Source: Streptomyces longhuiensis
Lineage (GTDB): Bacteria > Actinomycetota > Actinomycetes > Streptomycetales > Streptomycetaceae
Direction: 5' to 3'
Assembly: GCF_020616555.1 (NCBI RefSeq)
Contig: NZ_CP085173.1
Span: forward strand, 6,526,001-6,590,000
DNA length: 64,000 nt
Shown: piece by piece, positions 44,594 to 53,623 of the stretch
Layout of the letters: each line of letters starts with the position of its first letter
Position numbering within the stretch: the first letter of the stretch is position 1
Notes under the pieces: model-generated
Told to the model about the DNA's origin: nothing
The model's input: the letters and a program-made list of their open reading frames with translations, nothing else
Databases searched by the model: none
Made by a program: the position numbers and the translations under genes

Positions 44594-46219
44594 ATGACGG
44601 ACGCAACCGACGACCATTACCCCGCTTCCCGCGTCGACGACGACTTCCACGTCTTCGACACCACGCTGCGCGACGGCGCTCAGCGTGAGGGCATCAATCT
44701 GACCGTCGCGGACAAGCTGACCATCGCCCGGCACCTGGACGACTTCGGCGTGGGCTTCATCGAGGGCGGCTGGCCCGGGGCCAACCCCCGCGACACCGAG
44801 TTCTTCGCCCGCGCCCAGCAGGAGATCGACTTCAAGCACGCGGAGCTCGTCGCGTTCGGCGCCACGCGCCGCGCCGGCTCCAAGGCCTCCGAGGACCCGC
44901 AGGTCAAGGCACTCGTCGAGTCCGGCGCCCCGGTCGTGACCCTGGTCGCCAAGTCGCACGACCGCCATGTCGAACTGGCCCTGCGCACCACCCTCGAGGA
45001 GAACCTGGAGATGGTCCGCGACACCGTCTCCTACCTGCGCGAGCAGGGCCGCCGCGTCTTCGTCGACTGCGAGCACTTCTTCGACGGCTACCGCGCCAAC
45101 CCCATGTACGCCAAGGCCGTCGTCACGGCCGCGCACGAGGCGGGCGCCGACGTGGTCGTCCTGTGCGACACCAACGGCGGCATGCTGCCCGCCCAGGTCC
45201 AGGCGATCACCGCCACGGTCCTCGCCGACACGGGGGCCCGCCTCGGCATCCACGCCCAGGACGACACCGGCTGCGCCGTCGCCAACACCCTCGCCGCCGT
45301 CGACGCGGGCGCGACCCATGTGCAGTGCACGGCCAACGGCTACGGCGAGCGCGTCGGCAACTCCAACCTCTTCCCGGTCGTCGCCGCCCTGGAGCTGAAG
45401 TACGGCAAGAAGGTCCTCCCCGAGGGCGCGCTGCGCGAGATGACCCGCATCTCCCACGCCATCGCCGAGGTCGTCAACCTCACGCCCTCCACGCATCAGC
45501 CGTACGTGGGTGTTTCCGCGTTCGCCCACAAGGCCGGTCTGCACGCCTCGGCGATCAAGGTCGACCCGGACCTCTACCAGCACATCGACCCGGATCTGGT
45601 CGGCAACCGCATCCGCATGCTCGTGTCCGACATGGCGGGCCGCGCGTCCATCGAGCTCAAGGGCAAGGAGCTCGGCGTCGACATCTCCGACGACCGCGAG
45701 CTCGTGGGCCGCGTCGTCGAGCGGGTCAAGGAGCGCGAGCTCAAGGGCTACACGTACGAGGCGGCCGACGCCTCCTTCGAACTCCTCCTGCGCGAGGAGG
45801 CCGAGGGCCGCGCCCGGCGCTACTTCCGTGTCGAGTCGTGGCGGGCCATCGTCGAGGACCGCCCCGACGGCAGCCACGCCAACGAGGCGACCGTGAAGCT
45901 GTGGGCCAAGGGCGAGCGCATCGTCGCCACGGCCGAGGGCAACGGCCCGGTCAACGCCCTCGACCGCGCCCTGCGCGTCGGCCTGGAGCGGATCTACCCG
46001 CAGCTCGCCAAGCTGGAGCTCGTCGACTACAAGGTCCGCATCCTGGAGGGCAAGCACGGCACGTCCTCCACGACCCGCGTCCTGATCTCCACGAGCGACG
46101 GCGCGGGCGAGTGGTCCACCGTCGGCGTCGCCGAGAACGTCATCGCCGCGTCGTGGGGCGCCCTCGAGGACGCCTACACGTACGGGCTTCTGCGGGCCGG
46201 GGTCGAGCCGGTCGAGTAG
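44594..46219 (+). CDS. cimA: Citramalate synthase
   Basis: This 541-residue enzyme is related to 2-isopropylmalate synthase and condenses pyruvate with acetyl-CoA, giving 2-oxobutyrate for isoleucine without threonine. The catalytic barrel shows VFDTTLRDGAQREGINLT, ARLGIHAQDDTGCAVANTLA and HVQCTANGYGERVGNSNL; the linker has FAHKAGLHASAI. A C-terminal LeuA-dimer regulatory domain (about 400-540) probably binds the feedback inhibitor. The GAQREGINLT pattern fits CimA rather than LeuA. AGGAG lies 10 nt before ATG. Expression is set by the upstream leader attenuator. Confidence 0.93.
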   Translation: MTDATDDHYPASRVDDDFHVFDTTLRDGAQREGINLTVADKLTIARHLDDFGVGFIEGGWPGANPRDTEFFARAQQEIDFKHAELVAFGATRRAGSKASEDPQVKALVESGAPVVTLVAKSHDRHVELALRTTLEENLEMVRDTVSYLREQGRRVFVDCEHFFDGYRANPMYAKAVVTAAHEAGADVVVLCDTNGGMLPAQVQAITATVLADTGARLGIHAQDDTGCAVANTLAAVDAGATHVQCTANGYGERVGNSNLFPVVAALELKYGKKVLPEGALREMTRISHAIAEVVNLTPSTHQPYVGVSAFAHKAGLHASAIKVDPDLYQHIDPDLVGNRIRMLVSDMAGRASIELKGKELGVDISDDRELVGRVVERVKERELKGYTYEAADASFELLLREEAEGRARRYFRVESWRAIVEDRPDGSHANEATVKLWAKGERIVATAEGNGPVNALDRALRVGLERIYPQLAKLELVDYKVRILEGKHGTSSTTRVLISTSDGAGEWSTVGVAENVIAASWGALEDAYTYGLLRAGVEPVE

Positions 46220-46238
46220 AGGCAGCACAGGCGAGGAC

Positions 46239-46268
46239 GCCGGAGGGGCCGCGGTCGGCCCCTCCGGC
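46239..46268. terminator. Terminator between cimA and GH30 genes
   Basis: GCCGGAGGGGCCG (46239-46251) pairs perfectly with CGGCCCCTCCGGC (46256-46268) around CGGT, between convergent genes. Confidence 0.8.
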
Positions 46269-46294
46269 TCTCTGTTGCCCCGGCTGCCGCTTCG

Positions 46295-47776
46295 CTACCA
46301 GGTGAAGGTCGCCGAGGTCTTCGCGGGCAGCGCGTAAGTGGCGTGCTGCCCGCCCCAGTTGACGGTCACCGTCTTCGCGGACGTGCCGCCGTTGTACGCG
46401 ATGAGCGCCTTCGAGCCGTCCGGGTTGCGCCAGGCGACGTTCGGCACGGCCGAGCTGCCGGTCGACGCGATGCGCTGGGCGCCCGGCCGGACGAACGTCG
46501 TCAGATGGCCCATCGTGTAGTACTCGACGGTGTAGTCGACCTGCCCGCTGCGCCCGTCACCGTTGTGCACGGTCACGAGCCCCGTGCAGGTGCCGCAGCC
46601 GCCGTTGTGCGGGCCCATGTTCTGGTCCACGGCCAGCGACCACTTGGTCACCGACTTCGCCCAGTTGCGGGTGTAGTCGACGATGTTGAGCATGTCCTCG
46701 CGCTGCTGGTCGGCGATCCACGTGCCGCCCGAGTGCTCGGTCCCGAAGGCGTCGAGCTGCGGGTAGCGGTCGTGGATCGCGCTCTGCTCGGCGACGTCGC
46801 CGCCGTAGCCGTGCCACGCGATCCCCCCGAAGTTCGGGTGTGCGCGCACCGCCGCGTCGTCCACGGTCTGCGCCGCGTAGCCGTCGTAGGTGTCCCAGTT
46901 CCAGTCGTGCGCGAGGACCTTGGTGGTCAGGCCGGCGGCCGCCAGTTTCGGCAGCAGCTCGCTCTTGGTGAAGTAGGCGAGCCCCGAGGCGTTCCAGCTC
47001 ATCGAGGGGTAGCCCCCGCAGCACGTCGGCTCGTTCTGCGCGCTGACGTAGTCGACCGGGACGCCCTGGTCCCGGTACGCCTGGAGGTACTTCACGAAGT
47101 ACGAGGCGTAGGTGCCGTAGTCCTCTGCTTTCAGCCAGCCGCCGTTGAGCTGTCCGCTGTCCTTCATCCAGGCCGGCGCGGTCCACGGGGAGGCCATCAC
47201 GGTGACCTTCGGGTTGAGCTGACGGGCCTGTTTCGTGAGGGGCAGGACGTCCGCGAGGTCGTGGGCGACGGAGAACTCGGAGAGGTCGGGATCGGTCTGC
47301 CCGGCGGGCACGTCGTCGAACGTGTAGCCGTGACGCGCCAGGTCGGAGCCGCCCATCGGGTTGCGCAGGAACGACAGGCCGATGCCGTCGGTGGGGGAGA
47401 ACAGCTTGCGCATCGTGGCGTCGCGCGTGGCCGGTGACAGGGCGCCGCTGCTGTTCATCAGCCAGGCCGCGGTGTCCGTGAACGAGGCGCCGCCGCCGGT
47501 GAAGGTCTGGTACCGGGTGTTCTCGTCGACGGTGATGTTCTCGCCACCGCCGCCCGTGCCCGGCTGGAAGGCGAACGGGGCCTGCTGTTCGAGACCGCGG
47601 ACGACATGGCGTCCGCCGGCGTCGTCCGTCGTGGTCAGCCAGGCCGTGACCGGCTCGCCCGCGGCCTGCGCGGGGGAGGCCACGAGCCCGGTCAGGCCCG
47701 CGGTCGTGAGCAGCCCTGCGGCGAGCAGCCGGGCCGCCCGGCGCGGGCCCGAACGGGGTCGTCTGGGGGTTCTCAT
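46295..47776 (-). CDS. Secreted GH30-family glycosidase (beta-1,6-glucanase/glucocerebrosidase-like)
   Basis: The 493-residue precursor has a signal peptide (AARLLAAGLLTTAGLTGLVA). A TIM barrel and side beta-domain of GH30 follow: GGGASFTDTAAWLMNS, the acid/base Glu249 in SAQNEPTC, the nucleophile Glu347 in GTEHSGG, and a C-terminal beta-sandwich with WRNPDGSKALIAYN. GH30 members cut beta-1,6-glucan, glucosylceramide or xylan; beta-1,6-glucan is my preference. It diverges from a GH3 glucosidase, and both promoters carry the same sequence at the -10, so they are probably induced together by fungal cell wall or similar glucan. Confidence 0.92.
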   Translation of the reverse strand: MRTPRRPRSGPRRAARLLAAGLLTTAGLTGLVASPAQAAGEPVTAWLTTTDDAGGRHVVRGLEQQAPFAFQPGTGGGGENITVDENTRYQTFTGGGASFTDTAAWLMNSSGALSPATRDATMRKLFSPTDGIGLSFLRNPMGGSDLARHGYTFDDVPAGQTDPDLSEFSVAHDLADVLPLTKQARQLNPKVTVMASPWTAPAWMKDSGQLNGGWLKAEDYGTYASYFVKYLQAYRDQGVPVDYVSAQNEPTCCGGYPSMSWNASGLAYFTKSELLPKLAAAGLTTKVLAHDWNWDTYDGYAAQTVDDAAVRAHPNFGGIAWHGYGGDVAEQSAIHDRYPQLDAFGTEHSGGTWIADQQREDMLNIVDYTRNWAKSVTKWSLAVDQNMGPHNGGCGTCTGLVTVHNGDGRSGQVDYTVEYYTMGHLTTFVRPGAQRIASTGSSAVPNVAWRNPDGSKALIAYNGGTSAKTVTVNWGGQHATYALPAKTSATFTW

Positions 47777-47826
47777 GGTGCGCCGCCCTTCTGTGGGGGG
47801 TGAGGAGATGGGGCGTGCGAGGCGTG

Positions 47827-47855
47827 AGTAAATGACGGCTGCGAACGGGAGTCAA
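47827..47855 (-). promoter_or_regulatory. GH30 promoter with GH3-like sequence at the -10
   Basis: On the minus strand TTGACT (47855-47850), 17 nt, TTTACT (47832-47827), and the -10 continues into CACGCC. The string TTTACTCACGCC closely matches TTAACTCACGGC at the GH3 promoter. Confidence 0.65.
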
Positions 47856-47863
47856 GGGGGTGC

Positions 47864-47882
47864 GCGTTCAGAAACTGAATGC
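47864..47882. promoter_or_regulatory. Palindrome between GH30 and GH3 promoters
   Basis: GCGTTCAG and CTGAATGC flank AAA, giving 8-bp arms with one mismatched pair. It lies just upstream of the GH30 -35 and may be a second regulator site. Confidence 0.4.
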
Positions 47883-47938
47883 TCAACTGCCCTGACAAGC
47901 CCAGGGAATTGGCTGTGCACCGGTTCTGACGTGAAGTC

Positions 47939-47982
47939 TTGACGGGTCCACGGGGCACCAGTTAACTCACGGCGTGAGGTAA
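47939..47982 (+). promoter_or_regulatory. GH3 promoter and overlapping operator
   Basis: TTGACG (47939-47944), 17 nt, TTAACT (47962-47967). A 21-bp palindrome (47962-47982) with core CTCACG-G-CGTGAG and TTA/TAA ends, one mismatched pair, covers the -10 and start point; a repressor here would block transcription. Confidence 0.7.
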
Positions 47983-48057
47983 GTCATGAGCTTCACCAGG
48001 GACTCCCGTCACCCCCAGAGGTTGCGGTGCGTACCCGAACCGGCCGAAGGGAAGTCC

Positions 48058-51000
48058 ATGCGAAGAACCGCCCTGCTCGTCTCCGCAGCCCTGCTCACGG
48101 GGCTGCTCCCGCTCGCGTCGGCAGGCGCGGCGACCGGCGCCGAGGAACCGCCGCCGGTGCCCGTCGACCGTTTCGAGGGCGAGGTTCCCTTCGCGTCCCA
48201 GCCCGCGGAGGGCATCTTCACCTGGGGCGGCGACAGCGACGACCCGCCCAAGCTGGAGCTCGCGGCGCGCGACGACGCCCCCGAGGGCGACAAGGTTCTC
48301 TCCGGGACGTACGACATCAGCGGCTACGGCGGCTTCACCCACGACTTCGCCGCGAACGAGCCCGGCCACGACTGGTCCACGCACAAGGGCATCCGCTTCT
48401 GGTGGGACGGGAAGAACAGCGGCAAGCGGGTCAACTTCGAGATCAAGGACGGCGGTGCGAACGGCGAGGCGTCCGAGCTGTGGACGACCTCGTTCACGGA
48501 CGAGTGGACCGGCTGGCACCAGGTCGAGATCCCCTTCACCGACTTCGCCTACCGCACCGACTACCAGCCCGTCGGCGGCATCGACCAGAACCTCGGCCTC
48601 ACCGACATGTGGGGCTACGCGCTCACCCTGCCCACCGGCACGCCCGGCACCTTCGCCATGGACGGAGTGGAGCTCTACGGCAGGGCCGACCCCGCCCTCA
48701 CCACGAAGGTCCTGACCGGCGCCGCCGTCTACCCGGTGAAGGAGGGCGGCACGGCCGGCGTGCGGATCTCCGTCGCCACCACCGGCTCCGCCCCGCTCGC
48801 CGAGCCGGTCACGGTCGCCTACGAGAGCGCGGGCGGCAGCGCCGGCGCGGGCACGGACTACACCCCGGTCAAGGGCGAGTTCACCTTCCCGGCCGGTACC
48901 GCTTCGGGCGCCACGCACACGGTGTCCGTACCGACGCTCAAGGACAAGGCGGCCGAGCCCGCCGAGACGATCCCGCTGAAGCTGACGGTCACCGGCGCCA
49001 AGGCGCCCGCCGAGACCCCGCAGGTGGTGATCGACGCCCACGGCCTGCCCTACCTCGACACCAGGCTCCCGGTGAAGCGGCGCGTCGCCGACCTTCTCTC
49101 CCGGATGTCCCTGGAGGAGAAGGCCGGCCAGATGACACAGGCCGAGCGCAACGCGGTCGGCACGGGCGGCGACATCGCCGCGTACGACCTCGGCTCGCTG
49201 CTCTCCGGCGGCGGCTCGACGCCGACGCCGAACACGGCCGCGGCCTGGGCGAAGATGATCGACGGCTTCCAGCTCCGGGCGCAGGCGACGCGGTTCCAGA
49301 TCCCGCTGATCTACGGCGTGGACGCGGTGCACGGCCACAACAACCTCGTCGGCGCCACGGTCCTGCCGCACAACATCGGCCTCGGCGCGACCCGCGACCC
49401 GGGGACGGCCGAGAAGGCGGGCGCGGTCACGGCCGCCGAGGTCCGCGCCACCGGCATCCCCTGGGACTTCGCACCCTGCCTGTGCGTCACCCGCGACGAA
49501 CGCTGGGGCCGGTCGTACGAATCCTTCGGCGAGGACCCCGCCCTCGTGAAGCAGATGGAGACGGTCGTCCAGGGTCTCCAAGGGGCACGCGACGGCAAGG
49601 ACCTCGACCGGGACGACAAGGTCCTCGCCACCGCCAAGCACTTCGTGGGCGACGGCGGCACCGCGTACGGCTCGTCGACCACCGGCTCGTACACGATCGA
49701 TCAGGGCGTCACCAAGGTCACGCGGCAGGAGCTGGAGGCGGTGCACCTCGCGCCGTTCCAGGAGGCTGTGGACCGCGGGGTCGGCACCGTCATGCCCTCG
49801 TACTCGTCGCTCGACATCATCGGCGACGACGAGGGCCCGGTGAAGATGCACGCCGACGCCGCCATGATCAACGGAGTCCTGAAGGACCGCATGGGCTTCG
49901 ACGGCTTCGTCATCAGCGACTGGCAGGCCATCGACCAGCTCCCCGGCGACTACGCGTCCGACGTCCGTACGTCGGTCAACGCGGGCCTCGACATGATCAT
50001 GGTCCCGACCGCGTACAAGGACTTCCGCACGACCCTGATCGACGAGGTGAAGGCGGGCCGGATCGGCGAGCCGCGCATCGACGACGCCGTCGCGCGCATC
50101 CTGACCCAGAAGTTCAAACTGGGCCTCTTCGAGAAGCCGTACGCCGACACGAGCGGCGCCGCCGCCATCGGCTCGGCCGGACACCGCGCCGTGGCCCGCA
50201 CCGCCGCCGCCGAGTCCCAGGTCCTCCTGAAGAACGCGGGCGGTGTGCTCCCCCTCAAGAAGAGCCAGAAGGTGTACGTCGCCGGGTCCAACGCCGACGA
50301 CATCGGCAACCAGACCGGCGGCTGGACCGTCACCTGGCAGGGCTCGTCCGGAAAGATCACCGATGGCACGACCGTCCTGGAAGGCATGAAGAAGGCCGCG
50401 CCCGGGGCCACCATCTCCTACTCCAAGGACGCCTCCGCCCCCACGGACGGCTATGACGTGGGCGTCGTCGTGGTCGGCGAGACCCCGTACGCGGAAGGGA
50501 TCGGCGACGTCGGCAACGGCAACGACCTGGAACTCACGCCCGCCGACCGGGCCGCCGTGGACAAGGTGTGCGGCGCCATGAAGTGCGCGGTGCTCATCGT
50601 CTCCGGCCGCCCGCAGCTCATCGGTGACCGGCTCGGCGACATCGACGCGCTCGTCGCGTCCTGGCTGCCCGGCACGGAGGGCGACGGCGTCGCGGACGTC
50701 CTGTACGGGGCGAAGCCCTTCACCGGACAGCTCCCCGTGACCTGGCCGAAGTCGCAGGCCCAGCTGCCGATCAACGTCGGGGACACGGCGTACGACCCGC
50801 AGTTCCCGTTCGGCTGGGGACTGACGACGCTGCGCACCCCGCCGGGCGGCGGCACGCTCACCCTCAAGGCCCTCGCCCTCGCGGCCGCCGCGGCGCAGAA
50901 GGCCGGGTCGGCGGAGGCCGGTCGCGCGGTGGTGGGCAAGGCACGGCTGCTCGTCCAGCAGAAGGTGGGGCAGGACATCACGCCGGCGGTGGCCAAACCG

Positions 51001-51084
51001 TTCGCCGACGCGGACCACCTGCTCCTGTCCGGGCGCTACGCGGACGCGGTCGCGAAGCTGACCGAGGCGTACCGCGCCGCGTGA
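48058..51084 (+). CDS. Secreted GH3 beta-glucosidase with N-terminal CBM11-like and Calx-beta domains
   Basis: The 1,008-residue precursor reads: signal peptide (1-about 30), a CBM11-like jelly roll (about 35-215, GIRFWWDGKNSGKRVNFEIK), a Calx-beta-type module (about 225-320), GH3 N-domain, GH3 C-domain and a helical FIVAR-like tail. The catalytic nucleophile is Asp621 in GFVISDWQ, and substrate-binding motifs GVDAVHGHNN and AKHFVGDGGT are present. It should release glucose from beta-glucan oligomers outside the cell. ATG 48058 follows GAAGGGAAG; upstream codons to 47986 are leader. It diverges from GH30. Confidence 0.93.
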   Translation: MRRTALLVSAALLTGLLPLASAGAATGAEEPPPVPVDRFEGEVPFASQPAEGIFTWGGDSDDPPKLELAARDDAPEGDKVLSGTYDISGYGGFTHDFAANEPGHDWSTHKGIRFWWDGKNSGKRVNFEIKDGGANGEASELWTTSFTDEWTGWHQVEIPFTDFAYRTDYQPVGGIDQNLGLTDMWGYALTLPTGTPGTFAMDGVELYGRADPALTTKVLTGAAVYPVKEGGTAGVRISVATTGSAPLAEPVTVAYESAGGSAGAGTDYTPVKGEFTFPAGTASGATHTVSVPTLKDKAAEPAETIPLKLTVTGAKAPAETPQVVIDAHGLPYLDTRLPVKRRVADLLSRMSLEEKAGQMTQAERNAVGTGGDIAAYDLGSLLSGGGSTPTPNTAAAWAKMIDGFQLRAQATRFQIPLIYGVDAVHGHNNLVGATVLPHNIGLGATRDPGTAEKAGAVTAAEVRATGIPWDFAPCLCVTRDERWGRSYESFGEDPALVKQMETVVQGLQGARDGKDLDRDDKVLATAKHFVGDGGTAYGSSTTGSYTIDQGVTKVTRQELEAVHLAPFQEAVDRGVGTVMPSYSSLDIIGDDEGPVKMHADAAMINGVLKDRMGFDGFVISDWQAIDQLPGDYASDVRTSVNAGLDMIMVPTAYKDFRTTLIDEVKAGRIGEPRIDDAVARILTQKFKLGLFEKPYADTSGAAAIGSAGHRAVARTAAAESQVLLKNAGGVLPLKKSQKVYVAGSNADDIGNQTGGWTVTWQGSSGKITDGTTVLEGMKKAAPGATISYSKDASAPTDGYDVGVVVVGETPYAEGIGDVGNGNDLELTPADRAAVDKVCGAMKCAVLIVSGRPQLIGDRLGDIDALVASWLPGTEGDGVADVLYGAKPFTGQLPVTWPKSQAQLPINVGDTAYDPQFPFGWGLTTLRTPPGGGTLTLKALALAAAAAQKAGSAEAGRAVVGKARLLVQQKVGQDITPAVAKPFADADHLLLSGRYADAVAKLTEAYRAA

Positions 51085-51094
51085 GACGGCGCGG

Positions 51095-51128
51095 GGAGGG
51101 GCCCACCGCAAAGCGGGTGGGCCCCTCC
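51095..51128 (+). terminator. Terminator after the GH3 gene
   Basis: GGAGGGGCCCACC (51095-51107) pairs with GGTGGGCCCCTCC (51116-51128), extended by a GC segment with one bulge near the loop; TT follows. Confidence 0.8.
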
Positions 51129-51175
51129 TTGCAGTACATACGGCATACGGGTCCCTCCTGGGTTAGCGTCGAGGT

Positions 51176-52549
51176 ATGAGGCCCACCCGTCGGGCATCGC
51201 GCCTGATATCTGTCCTGTTCGGTTCACTTCTCGCCCTGGGGGCCACGACGGCGGTGACACCGGGGGTCCAGGCGGCTGCCTCCGACGTCTCGACGGTGGC
51301 CGACGCCCTGAAGAAGAGCCCCGTGTACGTCGACCCGGCCGCCTCCGCGCAGCTGTCCGCCGGGGACGCCGACGCCCTCACCAAGAAGATCAAGGACGCG
51401 GACAAGCCCGTCATGGTGGCGGTGCTGCCCGCGAACTTCCCCACCCAGGACCTCTTCACCGACCTGCGCACCAAGACCGGCATCACCGGCGTCTACGCGG
51501 TCCGCCTCGGCCAGAAGTTCGACGCCCGGGCCGACAGCCGGGTCATGTCCCAGGACGCGGTCAGAAATCTGACGACCAGCGTCCAGGGAGAGAACGTCAC
51601 CACCCAGCTCAACGACTTCGTCGACACGGCCGTCCGCAACGCGCGCGGCTCGGCGCCCTCCGCGTGGGGCGCGGGCGGCGGTGACAGCGGCGCCCCGGTC
51701 GGCGCCCTGATCGGCCTCGGCGCGGTCGTCGTCGTGGGCGGCGGCGCGGCGTACGCCGTGTCCCGCAGGCGGCGCCGGCAGCGCGAGGACGAGCAGCGGG
51801 CCGCCCTGGAGAAGCTCCGCGTGGTCGTCGACGAGGACATCACGGCGTTCGGCGAGGAGCTGGACCGCCTCGACTTCCACCCCGCCGAGCCCGGCGCCGA
51901 CGACACGATGCGCGCCGACTACGAGCGGGCGCTCGACTCGTACGAGAAGGCGAAACAGTTCATGGCCGCCGCCCAGCGCCCCGAGGAGGTGCGCGGGGTG
52001 ACGCAGGCCCTGGACGACGGGCGGTTCTCGCTGGCCATGCTGGCCGCGCGCCGCGAGGGCCGGCCGCTGCCCGAGCGCCGGGCGCCCTGCTTCTTCGACC
52101 CGCGGCACGGGCCCTCCGTGACGGACGCGCTGTGGTCGCCCCCGTCCGGCGCCGAGCGCGAGGTCCCCGTCTGCGCGGCCGACGCGACCCGCCTCAAGGA
52201 CGGCGCCGAACCCATGGTCCGCACGGTCGACACGGGTGACGGCGAGCGGCGCCCCTACTACGATGCAGGCCCGGCCTACGGCCCCTGGGCGGGCGGCTAC
52301 TTCGGCGGCGGCATCCTGCCCGGACTCCTCCTCGGCACGCTGCTCGGCTCGATGATGTCGAGCCCCGCCTACGCCGCGGACTACGGCTCCGGATACGGCG
52401 ACTTCGGCGCGGGAGCCGGATACGACGGCGGGGACTACTCGGGGGCGGACTTCGACTCGAACGACTTCGGGGACTTCGGAGGCGGCGGCGGGGACTTCGG
52501 CGGCGGAGGCGACTTCGGGGGAGGCGGGGACTTCGGGGGCGGGTTCTGA
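51176..52549 (+). CDS. Secreted or membrane-anchored protein with Gly-rich repeat tail
   Basis: The 457-residue protein has a signal peptide (LISVLFGSLLALGATTAVT), an N-terminal alpha/beta domain (about 35-150), a membrane helix (GALIGLGAVVVVGGGAAYAV) with a stop-transfer RRRRRQR, a charged cytoplasmic part (about 200-360) and a C-terminal tail repeating GDFGGGG. A second hydrophobic segment (GGGILPGLLLGTLLGSM) precedes the tail. I do not recognise the family. The start ATG lacks proper ribosome spacing; TAGCGT 6 nt upstream hints at leaderless mRNA. Function unknown. Confidence 0.78.
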   Translation: MRPTRRASRLISVLFGSLLALGATTAVTPGVQAAASDVSTVADALKKSPVYVDPAASAQLSAGDADALTKKIKDADKPVMVAVLPANFPTQDLFTDLRTKTGITGVYAVRLGQKFDARADSRVMSQDAVRNLTTSVQGENVTTQLNDFVDTAVRNARGSAPSAWGAGGGDSGAPVGALIGLGAVVVVGGGAAYAVSRRRRRQREDEQRAALEKLRVVVDEDITAFGEELDRLDFHPAEPGADDTMRADYERALDSYEKAKQFMAAAQRPEEVRGVTQALDDGRFSLAMLAARREGRPLPERRAPCFFDPRHGPSVTDALWSPPSGAEREVPVCAADATRLKDGAEPMVRTVDTGDGERRPYYDAGPAYGPWAGGYFGGGILPGLLLGTLLGSMMSSPAYAADYGSGYGDFGAGAGYDGGDYSGADFDSNDFGDFGGGGGDFGGGGDFGGGGDFGGGF

Positions 52550-52732
52550 GCCCCGCGGTCCGAAAACGGGAGGCGCGACGCCCGGCGTCGGGGCTAGTCT
52601 GACCGCACTCTTACGAACCGCTTCCCCAGAAATACGCCGCAGACGGGAAGCAAGCCGGCACGTACACCGTGCGCGGTCCCGGAGGGGCGGCAGCGAGATT
52701 CCGCATGCCCCCTTCCGAAGGAGCTCCACCCC

Positions 52733-53608
52733 ATGAGTACCGTGCGCACTCCGCGTATCGGCCTCGGCCTGCCCGTCGACGACCCCGCCGTCCTGCTCGA
52801 CTGGGCCCGTCGCGCCGACACGACCCCCTTCTCCACGCTCGGCCTCCTCGACCGGCTCGTGTACGACAACCCCGAGCCTCTGATCACCCTCGCCGCGCTC
52901 GCCGGAGCCACCTCCCGCGTCCGCGTCCAGACCGAGGTCCTGCTGGCCCCGCACCACGGCACGGCCCTGCTCGCCAAGCAGACCGCGACCCTCGACCGGA
53001 TGTCAGGCGGCCGCTTCACGCTCGGCATCGGCGTCGGCGGCCGTGCGGACGACTGCCGTGCCGCGGGCATCGACATCCGCCGCCGCGGCCGCCGTCTCGA
53101 CGAGCAGATGGAGACCCTGCGCCGCACCTGGGCGGGCCACTCCTACGACGACGCCGAGGGCGTCGGCCCGATCGGCCCCGCCCCCGTCACCCCCGGCGGC
53201 CCCGAGGTCCTGTTCGGCGGCTTCGCACCGGCGGCCCTCGCCCGCGTGGCCCGCTTCGGCGACGGTTTCCTCGGCGCCGCGTTGCCTCCGCAGTGGATGG
53301 AGCCGATGTTCCGCGACGTGGAGCGGCTCTGGGACGAGCACGGCCGCTCCGGCCGCCCGCGCCTGGTCGCCCAGGTCAATGTGGCGCTCGGCCCGGACGA
53401 CCTGATCGCCCGCGCCCGCGACGCGATCACCGCGTACTACGGCTTCGACCCGCGCGCCGCGGGATCCGCCGAGCGCATGCTCGCCACGCCCGCGCAGATC
53501 CGCGAGGCCGTCACCGGCTTCGCGGACATCGGCGCGGACGAGGTGATGCTCTACTGCTGGGGCATCGACCCCGACCAGGTCGACCGCCTGGCCGACGCGT
53601 TGTTCTGA
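52733..53608 (+). CDS. LLM-class (F420/FMN-dependent) oxidoreductase
   Basis: The 291-residue protein is of the luciferase-like monooxygenase fold. It shows RIGLGLPVDDPAVLLDWARRAD, the barrel motif TSRVRVQTEVLLAPHHGTALLAKQ (split by a short loop), LGIGVGGR and GPEVLFGGF near the cofactor site. Many actinobacterial relatives use F420; the substrate is unknown. AAGGAG lies 9 nt before ATG 52733. It is convergent with the cytochrome b gene with only 15 bp between stops, and seems monocistronic. Confidence 0.88.
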   Translation: MSTVRTPRIGLGLPVDDPAVLLDWARRADTTPFSTLGLLDRLVYDNPEPLITLAALAGATSRVRVQTEVLLAPHHGTALLAKQTATLDRMSGGRFTLGIGVGGRADDCRAAGIDIRRRGRRLDEQMETLRRTWAGHSYDDAEGVGPIGPAPVTPGGPEVLFGGFAPAALARVARFGDGFLGAALPPQWMEPMFRDVERLWDEHGRSGRPRLVAQVNVALGPDDLIARARDAITAYYGFDPRAAGSAERMLATPAQIREAVTGFADIGADEVMLYCWGIDPDQVDRLADALF

Positions 53609-53623
53609 CGCCCCTTTCGCGCG

